From contig CAZMGG010000005.1 in assembly GCA_964565715.1 (NCBI GenBank), positions 31,055 through 95,054 on the forward strand: 64,000 nt of DNA, read 5' to 3'. Source of the DNA: CAZMGG01 sp964565715 (lineage in GTDB: Bacteria; Planctomycetota; UBA1135; UBA2386). Both the position numbers and the translations under genes were made by a program. Below the pieces are notes generated by a model, which did no database searches, was not told the DNA's origin, and saw only the letters and a list, made by a program, of their open reading frames with translations. Positions 34,620 to 41,085 of this stretch are shown one piece after another. Every line of letters begins with the position of its first letter. Position 1 is the stretch's first letter.

Positions 34620-36125
34620 CTAGAAGTGCAGCGCCTCGGCGCCGGCGCCGGTGCTGTCGCCGCCGAGCAGCACCACCATGCCGTCGGGCAGCACCACGGC
34701 GGCGTGCGCCGTGCGCGGCGTGCTGAGCGGCGCCAGCGTCGTCCAGGAGTTGCTGGCCGGATCGAACAGCTCGACGGTGTCGGTGGTAGTCGGCGCCGAC
34801 AGCAGACCCTGGCTGCCGCCGCACACCAGCACCCGGCCGTCGGGCAGCCGCGTGGCGGAGTGCAGCGAGCGCGCCTGGCTCATCGGGTACGCCGCCCAGG
34901 TGTTGGTGGCCGGGTTGTAGACGTCGGCCGCCTGGATCATCGCCGCGTTGGCGGCATTGGCGAGATCCGGCACCAGCACGCCGCCGGTCATCAGCACGCG
35001 GCCATCGGCCAGGGTCACCTGGTTGACGTCGTGGCTGGCGCGGCCGTTCGGCATGCTGGCGCCGTTGCTCCACGAGTTGGTGGCGGGGTTGTAGAGCTGG
35101 GTGCGCGTCGTCGAGGTGGCCGCCAGCGGGATGCCGAGGAACAGCGTCACCTCGACGCCGCCCGACACCATCACCCGGCCGGTGTTGAGCAGGGTGAGCG
35201 CCGGCCACACCCGGCGGCCGCTGAGATTGGGGCCGTTGCTCCAGGTGCCGGTGGCGGGATTGAAGATCTCGGTGGTGTTCTGCACGCCGCCGATGATCGC
35301 CAGCAGGTCGGTGGTGTTGTTGGTGCCGCCGGCCACCATGACGCGGCCGTCGGCCATCCGCACCGCGGCGTGCAGGGCCCGCGGGCCGGCGAGGTTGCCG
35401 GTGGCGGTGAAGGTGTTGGTCGCCGGGTCGAAGATCTCGCAGGACGACAGCGGCGCGCCGGTCAGGTCGATGCCGCCGGCGATCAGCACGCGACCGTCGT
35501 TCAGCACCGTCACCGTCGGCGTGACCCGCGGCACCGCCATGGCTGCACCCGGCACGCCGCGCAGGGTGCGGAAGTCCCAGATCTCGGCGTTCAGGCCACC
35601 TGGCAGCACGAAGTCGCCCATGCCGGCGTTGCGGCCGGGGAACGCGAAGCCCGGCGTGCCGGCGCGCGGCTGGCTCAGCCCGCCCGGCAGCGCGTTGCTG
35701 GTGCCGGTGAGCCCGAGCTGGGTCGTCACCGGGTTGGAGACCTGGTCGACGAAGGTGCTGGCGCCGGGCAGCGTCACCGCCTGCCAGTAGACCGTGTAGC
35801 CGTTCAGCACCGGGCTCGCCGGCAGCGCGAAGCTGGCATTGGCCGCGCCGGTGGGCGTGGTGACGTGGATCAGCCAGCCATGGGTCAGGTCGAGGCCGAC
35901 GCTGGCGGCGCGCGGATCGGTCGGATCGAACGTCGCGAACGGCGTCGGGCCCTGGTTGCCGCTCATCATCCACAGCAGCAGCCGGTTGCCCGGCGCGTTC
36001 CGCACCCGCAGGTCCAGCGAGGCGCCGAGCCGGCCCGCGGTGACCTTGTCCAGGTCGAAGTCGCCCTGAGCGGGCAGCAGCGGCAGCAGGGCGCAGAACG
36101 GGAGCACGGCGAGCGGTTGGCGCAT
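34620..36125 (-). CDS. Secreted kelch-repeat protein (paralog of 32400-33959)
   Basis: 501 residues with a signal peptide (MRQPLAVLPFCALLPLLPAQ). It has the same layout as its paralog: GDFDLDKVTAGRLGAS N-terminal module with ALPASPVLNG ... WQAVTLPG ... VSNPVT, then kelch repeats with GRVLIAGG/GRVMVAGG turns, and the shared stretch LTGGVLVPDL-NAANAA. The two genes lie on the same strand but are separated by an oppositely oriented small gene. The likely history is gene duplication followed by insertion or inversion of that gene. Exported, with a predicted six- to seven-bladed propeller; function unknown. Confidence 0.75.
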   Translation of the reverse strand: MRQPLAVLPFCALLPLLPAQGDFDLDKVTAGRLGASLDLRVRNAPGNRLLLWMMSGNQGPTPFATFDPTDPRAASVGLDLTHGWLIHVTTPTGAANASFALPASPVLNGYTVYWQAVTLPGASTFVDQVSNPVTTQLGLTGTSNALPGGLSQPRAGTPGFAFPGRNAGMGDFVLPGGLNAEIWDFRTLRGVPGAAMAVPRVTPTVTVLNDGRVLIAGGIDLTGAPLSSCEIFDPATNTFTATGNLAGPRALHAAVRMADGRVMVAGGTNNTTDLLAIIGGVQNTTEIFNPATGTWSNGPNLSGRRVWPALTLLNTGRVMVSGGVEVTLFLGIPLAATSTTRTQLYNPATNSWSNGASMPNGRASHDVNQVTLADGRVLMTGGVLVPDLANAANAAMIQAADVYNPATNTWAAYPMSQARSLHSATRLPDGRVLVCGGSQGLLSAPTTTDTVELFDPASNSWTTLAPLSTPRTAHAAVVLPDGMVVLLGGDSTGAGAEALHF

Positions 36126-36191
36126 GGCGCGCGATTGTGCCAGAAGCCCGGGGCGGGGACGGGCGCATGCCGTTGCGGTGCGCCGCGCGGC

Positions 36192-37580
36192 TCAGCGGCC
36201 GCCGATGGTGATCGCGAGCGAGTTGGACAGCGTCAGCCCGGCGAGGTTGGCGGGCGGATCCAGCACCAGCGCCTGCAGGTAGAGGCGCATGCCGAAGAAC
36301 GCGGCGGTGGCGGGCAGCGGCAGGGCCAGGGTCGGCACGCCGCCCTGCACTGGCATGGCCGCCACCGCGTCGGCGCTCACGCCCAGCACGCAGCCGGTCA
36401 GGCCCTGCGGATCCAGGGCCACCGGCAGCGGCGTGGTACCCCAGAGGGTGTCCGACAGCCCGATCGCCAGCAGCGCGAAGGCGGCCGCCGGCACCGAGGT
36501 GACCGCCACCGGCCAGGGGGCTCCGCCCCACGGCGGGCTGGCGGTGGCCGGCGCCAGGGCCGGGATGCCGGCGCTGCCGGCGCAGCCGGGCGCGCCGATG
36601 CCCCAGCCCGCCGGGTTCGGCGTGAAGAACTCCCAGGTGTCGTTGAACGGCGGCATGCCGACCTGGCCGCTGCCGCCGCCGAACAGGACCACCCGCCCCC
36701 GAACCGGCTCGTAGACCATGCTCGTGCCGCGGCGCGCCGGCGGCGACTGCGGCGACTGCCGCTGCGCCCAGGTCACGCCATCCCACTCCCAGGTGTCGGC
36801 GTGATCGGTGTTGGCCACGTCGAGGGCGCCGCCGAACAGCACCGTGCGCTGCCGGGCGGGGTCGTAGGCGATCGTGTTGCAGCAGCGCGCCGGCGGGCGC
36901 AGAGCGGGCTGCCGCGCGACCCAGGCCGTGCCGTCGTACTCCCAGGTGTCCTGCAGCAACTGGGTGTCGTAGCCGCCGAACAGCACCGTCAGGCCGCGGT
37001 CGCTGTCGAAGGCCATGGCGCAGGCCTGCCGCGACGACGGCGCCACGCCGGCCCGGCTGCTCCACGCCGTGCCATCCCACTCCCAGGTGATCGCGTCGAA
37101 GCTGGTGCCGCCGAACACCACCGTGCGGCCGCGCCACCAGTCGAAGCACATGGCGAACTGGGTGCGCGCGCCCGGCCAGGGGCCGGGTGCCGTCGGCGTG
37201 CGCCAGGTGTTGCCGTCCCATTCCCAGAGTTCGGCCGTGGCGCCGTTGCCGATCGCGCCGCCGAACATCACCACGCGATTGCGCCACAGGTCGTAGACCA
37301 TGCCGTGGCCGCTGCGCCCAGCCGGCAGCGGGCTCGCCGCCACCGGCTGCCAGCCGTTCTGGTCATGTCGCCAGAAATCGCCCAGCACGCCGGGGCTCGG
37401 CCGCTGGAAGCCGCCGAACAGCAGCACGCCGCCGGTGCCGTCCGGGCAGAGCCCGTGGATGAAGCGCGGCGGCGGCGCGGGGCGCGGATCGGCCGTCCAG
37501 GCGGCCTGCGCCGCGACCTCTGCGACACCGAGTGACAACGCGGCGAGCGCCGCCCTTGCGGCGAGAGCGTGGTGCGACAT
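36192..37580 (-). CDS. Secreted kelch/beta-propeller protein with C-terminal module
   Basis: 462 residues with an N-terminal signal (MSHHALAARAALAALSLGVAEVAAQ). About six repeats of the DTWEWDG-type kelch pattern (VLFGG ... TWEYDGTAW, TWEWDGVTW) run to about residue 320. A C-terminal domain of 130-140 residues begins GIGAPGCAGSAGIPALAPA, has a GC turn (LTGCVLGVSADA), and ends LYLQALVLDP...SNSLAITIGGR. It is closer to the 24604-25947 protein than to the two kelch paralogs beside it. Probably surface-exposed or secreted; no catalytic residues visible. Confidence 0.75.
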   Translation of the reverse strand: MSHHALAARAALAALSLGVAEVAAQAAWTADPRPAPPPRFIHGLCPDGTGGVLLFGGFQRPSPGVLGDFWRHDQNGWQPVAASPLPAGRSGHGMVYDLWRNRVVMFGGAIGNGATAELWEWDGNTWRTPTAPGPWPGARTQFAMCFDWWRGRTVVFGGTSFDAITWEWDGTAWSSRAGVAPSSRQACAMAFDSDRGLTVLFGGYDTQLLQDTWEYDGTAWVARQPALRPPARCCNTIAYDPARQRTVLFGGALDVANTDHADTWEWDGVTWAQRQSPQSPPARRGTSMVYEPVRGRVVLFGGGSGQVGMPPFNDTWEFFTPNPAGWGIGAPGCAGSAGIPALAPATASPPWGGAPWPVAVTSVPAAAFALLAIGLSDTLWGTTPLPVALDPQGLTGCVLGVSADAVAAMPVQGGVPTLALPLPATAAFFGMRLYLQALVLDPPANLAGLTLSNSLAITIGGR

Positions 37581-37595
37581 GGCGAAGGCGGGATC

Positions 37596-38768
37596 CTACC
37601 CGCCGTCCATCTCCAGCGGGTCCTCGATGGCGAAGTCCTGGTCGCGGCACTGCAGGTAGCCTTCGGGCAGCGACACCGTCTGCTGGCGGCCGTCCTTGCA
37701 GCGCCGGGCCCGCAGCGCGGTGGGCGGGAACGGCACCTGCCGCGGCAGCTGGTCGAGGATCCCTTCCAGCTCCGCCATGGCCTTCACCAGGTGCAGTTCG
37801 CCCAGGTGCCGCCGCGTGCCGGGGAAGCCCTTCAGGTACCAGCCGGTGAACTTGCGGATCTGCGTCATGCCGACCTTCTCGCCGAAGAACGCGCAGAGCA
37901 GCCGCGCGTGCTCGCGCAGCGTGTCGGCGACCGCGCCCAGCGCCGGCGGCGGCGCCGGCTCGCGGCCGGCCAGCACGTCGCACAGTTCCCCGAACAGCCA
38001 CGGCCGGCCGAGGCAGCCGCGGCCGACCACCACGCCGTCGCAGCCGGTCTGCCGCATCATCCGCAGCGCGTCCCAGCACTCGAACACGTCGCCGTTGCCG
38101 AGCACCGGGATCGTGGTCACCGCCTGCTTCAGCTCGCCGATCGCGTTCCAGTCGGCCTCGCCGGAGTAGAGCATGGCCGCGGTGCGGGCGTGCAGCGCCA
38201 CCGCCCGGCAGCCGACGTCGGCGGCGACGCGGCCGGCGTCCAGGAAGGTCAGCAGCGAGTCGTCGATGCCCTTCCGGAACTTGGCGGTGACCGGCACCGC
38301 CCCGGCGTTCTGCACGATCGCCCCCAGCAGCCTCGCCATCAGCTTCGGCCGCACCGGAATCGCCGCACCGCCGCCGGCGGCGGTCACCTTGCGCACCGGG
38401 CAGCCGAAGTTCATGTCGATGTGGTGCACGCCCCATTCCTGCACCAGGATCCGGGTGGCCTCGCCGAGGCTGTCGGGCTGGGTGCCGTAGAGCTGGATGC
38501 TCTTCCGGTCGACCTCGTCCGCGCCGAACGAGGCCAGCTTGAGGGTCCGCGCGTGGCCCTCGACGAAGGCCCGCGCCGTGATCATCTCGCTGACGTAGAG
38601 GCAGCGGTCGCCGGAGAAGCGCCGGCACAGGGTGCGGAACGGCGCGTTGGTGACGCCGGCCATCGGCGCCAGCACCACCGGCGCGGGCACCTCGATCGGG
38701 CCGATCCGCAGCGGCGCGAACTCGCCGGGCCGGGCCGGGACGACGCCGAGGTTCAGTTCGCTGCGCAT
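37596..38768 (-). CDS. dus: tRNA-dihydrouridine synthase
   Basis: 390 residues from the ATG at 38768. FMN-binding barrel motifs are VLAPMAGVTNAPFR (33-46), YVSEM, YGTQP, and the catalytic NFGCPVRKV with Cys123. VVVGRGCLGRPWLF binds the cofactor phosphate. Dus enzymes reduce specific uridines in tRNA using NADPH. It is a DusB-like member by overall appearance, though the subgroup is not certain. The tRNA-Leu gene lies 66 bases upstream on the same strand, so it may be read from the same promoter. Upstream extension would run through the tRNA and is rejected. Confidence 0.9.
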   Translation of the reverse strand: MRSELNLGVVPARPGEFAPLRIGPIEVPAPVVLAPMAGVTNAPFRTLCRRFSGDRCLYVSEMITARAFVEGHARTLKLASFGADEVDRKSIQLYGTQPDSLGEATRILVQEWGVHHIDMNFGCPVRKVTAAGGGAAIPVRPKLMARLLGAIVQNAGAVPVTAKFRKGIDDSLLTFLDAGRVAADVGCRAVALHARTAAMLYSGEADWNAIGELKQAVTTIPVLGNGDVFECWDALRMMRQTGCDGVVVGRGCLGRPWLFGELCDVLAGREPAPPPALGAVADTLREHARLLCAFFGEKVGMTQIRKFTGWYLKGFPGTRRHLGELHLVKAMAELEGILDQLPRQVPFPPTALRARRCKDGRQQTVSLPEGYLQCRDQDFAIEDPLEMDGG

Positions 38769-38834
38769 CGGGATCGGCCGGAAACGAAAACGCGCCGCGA
38801 CGGGGGTACGGGTGCCTCCGCCGCGGCGCGCGTG

Positions 38835-38923
38835 TGGTGCCCAGGAGAGGACTTGAACCTCCAAGGGGTGTTAACCCCACTAGGACCTGAACCTAGCGCG
38901 TCTGCCAATTTCGCCACCTGGGC
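38835..38923 (-). tRNA. tRNA-Leu (anticodon CAG) with encoded CCA
   Basis: An 86-base cloverleaf plus CCA. The acceptor stem is GCCCAGG/CCTGGGC with discriminator A. The D arm is GCG...CGC. The anticodon stem CTAGG/CCTAG encloses loop TTCAGGT, giving anticodon CAG for leucine CUG codons, the dominant Leu codon in this GC-rich sequence. A long class II variable arm (TGGGGTTAACACCCC) and T loop TTCAAGT complete it. Immediately downstream on the same strand is dus. Confidence 0.95.
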
Positions 38924-39011
38924 GCGAAACGGGCCGCGGATCCTAGCCCCGGCAAGATGCTTTGCAAGCGTCTTCCCACCGCTCCGTCGCGCTCCTACCC
39001 TGCGGCCCGGC

Positions 39012-39488
39012 ATGGCCAAGGCAGCGCAGGGCGACAAGGACGGCAAGGGCGGGCGGCGGCTGGTGGCCGAGAACCGCAAGGCCCGCTTCCAGTACGAGGT
39101 GCTCGACACCATCGAGGCCGGGATCGTGCTGGTCGGCACCGAGGTCAAGTCCCTGCGGCAGGGCCAGATGAGCCTGGAGGAGGCCCACGGCCGGGTGTTC
39201 GGCGAGGACCTCTACCTGGTCGACGCGCACATCCCGGAGTACTCGCACGGCAACGTGCAGAACCACGCGCCGACCCGCAAGCGCAAGCTCCTGGTCAAGC
39301 GCCGGGAGTTCCTGCGGCTGAAGGCGCGGGTCGCCGAGAAGGGGCTGACCCTGGTGCCGCTGGAGGTGTACTTCGGCGCCCGCGGCTTCGCCAAGGTCAA
39401 GCTGGGGGTGTGCAAGGGGCGCAAGCTGCACGACAAGCGGGCCAAGCTGAAGGACCGCGACGACCGCCGGGCGATCGACGAGGGTTAG
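39012..39488 (+). CDS. smpB: SsrA-binding protein SmpB
   Basis: 158 residues. The OB-fold core has the family stretches VAENRKARFQYEVLDTIEAG, VGTEVKSLRQGQ, DAHIPEYSHGN and the basic RKRKLLVKRREFLRL. The C-terminal tail (GKKLHDKR-like GRKLHDKRAKLKDRD) enters the ribosomal mRNA channel. SmpB binds tmRNA and delivers it to stalled ribosomes. The ssrA gene follows 66 bases downstream on the same strand. The start at 39012 is slightly Lys/Gly-rich at its N-terminus, as in other GC-rich genomes. Confidence 0.95.
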   Translation: MAKAAQGDKDGKGGRRLVAENRKARFQYEVLDTIEAGIVLVGTEVKSLRQGQMSLEEAHGRVFGEDLYLVDAHIPEYSHGNVQNHAPTRKRKLLVKRREFLRLKARVAEKGLTLVPLEVYFGARGFAKVKLGVCKGRKLHDKRAKLKDRDDRRAIDEG

Positions 39489-39554
39489 GCGGCGGACGAA
39501 GGCCTTGCGCCGCCGCCGGCGTTGCCCGATAACGGCGCCGTTCCTTCCTGCTGT

Positions 39555-39906
39555 GGGGGCGATCGGCTTCGACCGGATGCTGTCACGGCCAGGGTGGCGT
39601 GCCGAGGGCCGCGGACCTCGTAAATCCCAGCGGAAAACCTCAAGTGCCAACCAGCACTACTCCCTGGCCGCCTAACAAACGGTGACCAGCACCGGAGCCC
39701 CCTCGCCTGCGGGGGGCCGAGGTGTCAACACAGCAGGCTGGACGCGGACGGGTGCCGGGACCGGACGCGTCGAGATCTTCTCGGCTGGCCGCAGCGGATC
39801 CTGATCGTCGGAGCCGCGGTGGCGAGAACCAATCGACGGTCTACGCACGTAGAGGCTCTGGTCGGGGTATCTCGGGACGCGGGTTCGATTCCCGCCGCCT
39901 CCACCA
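39555..39906 (+). ncRNA. ssrA: Transfer-messenger RNA (tmRNA, one-piece)
   Basis: 352 bases. The 5' GGGGGCG pairs with 3' CGCCTCC followed by A and an encoded CCA, making the alanine-like acceptor stem. The T arm GCGGGTTCGATTCCCGC lies just before. The tag frame runs from GCC at 39646 to TAA at 39673-39675 and reads ANQHYSLAA, ending in the LAA degron typical of ClpXP substrates. A TTTT run follows the CCA. It acts with SmpB to rescue stalled ribosomes. Apparent protein reading frames inside this RNA are not genes. Confidence 0.95.
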
Positions 39907-40107
39907 TTTTCCTGCGCGACCTGCACGGAGTGGCACGCGGGCGCTGTTCCGACACCCCTGCCCTGGGTGAACTCCGTTGTCGACGGATGAAAGCCCCAAG
40001 CCACGGGCGCCGTGGCGCACGGGCGGGCTCAGCCGACGTCGGGCCGCTGTGGTCACCCGCTACCCCGACTGCCGATCAAGGTCTAGTCTCGCTACCCTAC
40101 TCCAGCC

Positions 40108-40530
40108 GTGAGCAACGCAAGAACCAGTGGGCCGATGCCGATCGTGCAGGCGTTCCTGCTGGCCGACCGCGTCTTCAAGGATGTCGAGACCGAAAAGGTG
40201 ATCATCGCCGGCACCTTCAACACGATTCGAGCACACACGTTTCCCACTGCCCACCTGGGTGGGGCTGACATCTACCTGGCACTCACGGACTTCGCTGGCG
40301 AAGTGCCGCTCAAGTTGCAGTTCAAGCACGCCAAGAGTGACTCGACCATGGTCGAGCTTGCCTTCCCGGTGGTGGCGAAGAACAAGCTCCAGCTCACGGA
40401 GTGCAAGTTGTCGATGCCACCCCTCATGTTCCCTTCTGCTGGCGAGTACCACATCGAGCTGGTGCACGCCGAGTCCAACGGTCACATCGCTACCATCCGC
40501 CTGCAGGTCGTTCTGATCGAGGGCGGCTAG
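40108..40530 (+). CDS. DUF6941 family protein
   Basis: 140 residues as read from GTG at 40108. An internal ATG at 40135 (MPIVQAFLLADRVFKD) gives 131 residues and looks closer to the usual DUF6941 start. The protein is a single beta-sandwich-like domain with strands such as VIIAGTFNTIRAHTFP, PLKLQFKHAKSDS and YHIELVHAESNGHIATIRLQV. Members of this family have no assigned function; they are short and often found in accessory regions. Codon use here is less GC-biased than in flanking genes. The gene follows ssrA by about 200 bases, and hicBA follows it. Confidence 0.7.
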   Translation: MSNARTSGPMPIVQAFLLADRVFKDVETEKVIIAGTFNTIRAHTFPTAHLGGADIYLALTDFAGEVPLKLQFKHAKSDSTMVELAFPVVAKNKLQLTECKLSMPPLMFPSAGEYHIELVHAESNGHIATIRLQVVLIEGG

Positions 40531-40605
40531 GAGACTGTCATGGCGCAGCCAGCATGCAACCCACCCGAGGCGACCAAGTCAGAAACCCAATCGGAGTACC
40601 GGATC

Positions 40606-40860
40606 ATGAAGGTCGTCGAGATCTGCATCGTCCCCGAGGATGAAGGCGGCTTCTCCGCCTTCGTTCCGTCACTCGTCGGCGTGTGCAGCCAGGGAGACAC
40701 CGACGTCGAGGCCTTCGAGAACTGCGAGGAAGCGCTGCGCGCTGCCCTCGAGGCCTACCGCGAGGCCAACAAGCCGGTTCCGTGGGTGAACGATCCCGCT
40801 CCGCAAGATCCCAAGATCCGCTCCACGTGGGTCCAGGTGGATGTCGAGCGAGCTGCCTAG
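40606..40860 (+). CDS. hicB: HicB-type antitoxin
   Basis: 84 residues from the ATG at 40606 (MKVVEICIVPEDEGGFSAFV), with GGAG at 40593-40596. An earlier in-frame ATG at 40540 adds a polar, non-conserved stretch. The partial RNase-H-like fold of HicB shows SLVGVCSQGDTDVEAFENCEEAL. It is too short for an extra DNA-binding domain, so autoregulation may depend on the HicAB complex. It overlaps hicA by 20 bases, the reverse of the more common hicA-hicB order. Confidence 0.85.
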   Translation: MKVVEICIVPEDEGGFSAFVPSLVGVCSQGDTDVEAFENCEEALRAALEAYREANKPVPWVNDPAPQDPKIRSTWVQVDVERAA

Positions 40861-41074
40861 TGTTGCCTTCGCCAGAGTCGTTCGTGCCCTCGAGGAGCTT
40901 GGGTTCACTGGACGCAAGGGGAAGGGAAGCCACGCCGTCTTCTCGAAGCCCGGGCACCCCTTCATCGTGACAGTGCCGAACCACGGCAACACGCCCATCA
41001 AGAAGGGGACGTTGCGCAGCATCATTCGCGCGAGCGGTGTCACCGTCGAGGAGTTCGTCAAGGCGCTTGGCTGA
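40841..41074 (+). CDS. hicA: HicA-type mRNA interferase toxin
   Basis: 77 residues with the double-stranded-RNA-binding-like HicA fold: VVRALEELGFTGRKGKGSHAVF, with the conserved GSH whose His31 is the likely catalytic residue, then IVTVPNHGNTPIKKGTLRSIIRASGVT. HicA toxins cleave mRNA on translating ribosomes and are neutralised by HicB. It begins inside the 3' end of hicB, so it should be translated after it. It converges on the CotH gene with an 11-base gap. Confidence 0.9.
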   Translation: MSSELPSVAFARVVRALEELGFTGRKGKGSHAVFSKPGHPFIVTVPNHGNTPIKKGTLRSIIRASGVTVEEFVKALG

Positions 41075-41085
41075 GCGTCGGCCCC

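Noticed and set aside
39722..39970. Small open frames within 39555-39906
   Set aside because: They lie inside the tmRNA, whose structure and tag frame explain the sequence.
39890..41085. A duplicated ssrA 3' end (att site) bordering the hicBA patch
   Set aside because: I looked for the T-arm sequence beyond ssrA and found no second copy within this stretch.
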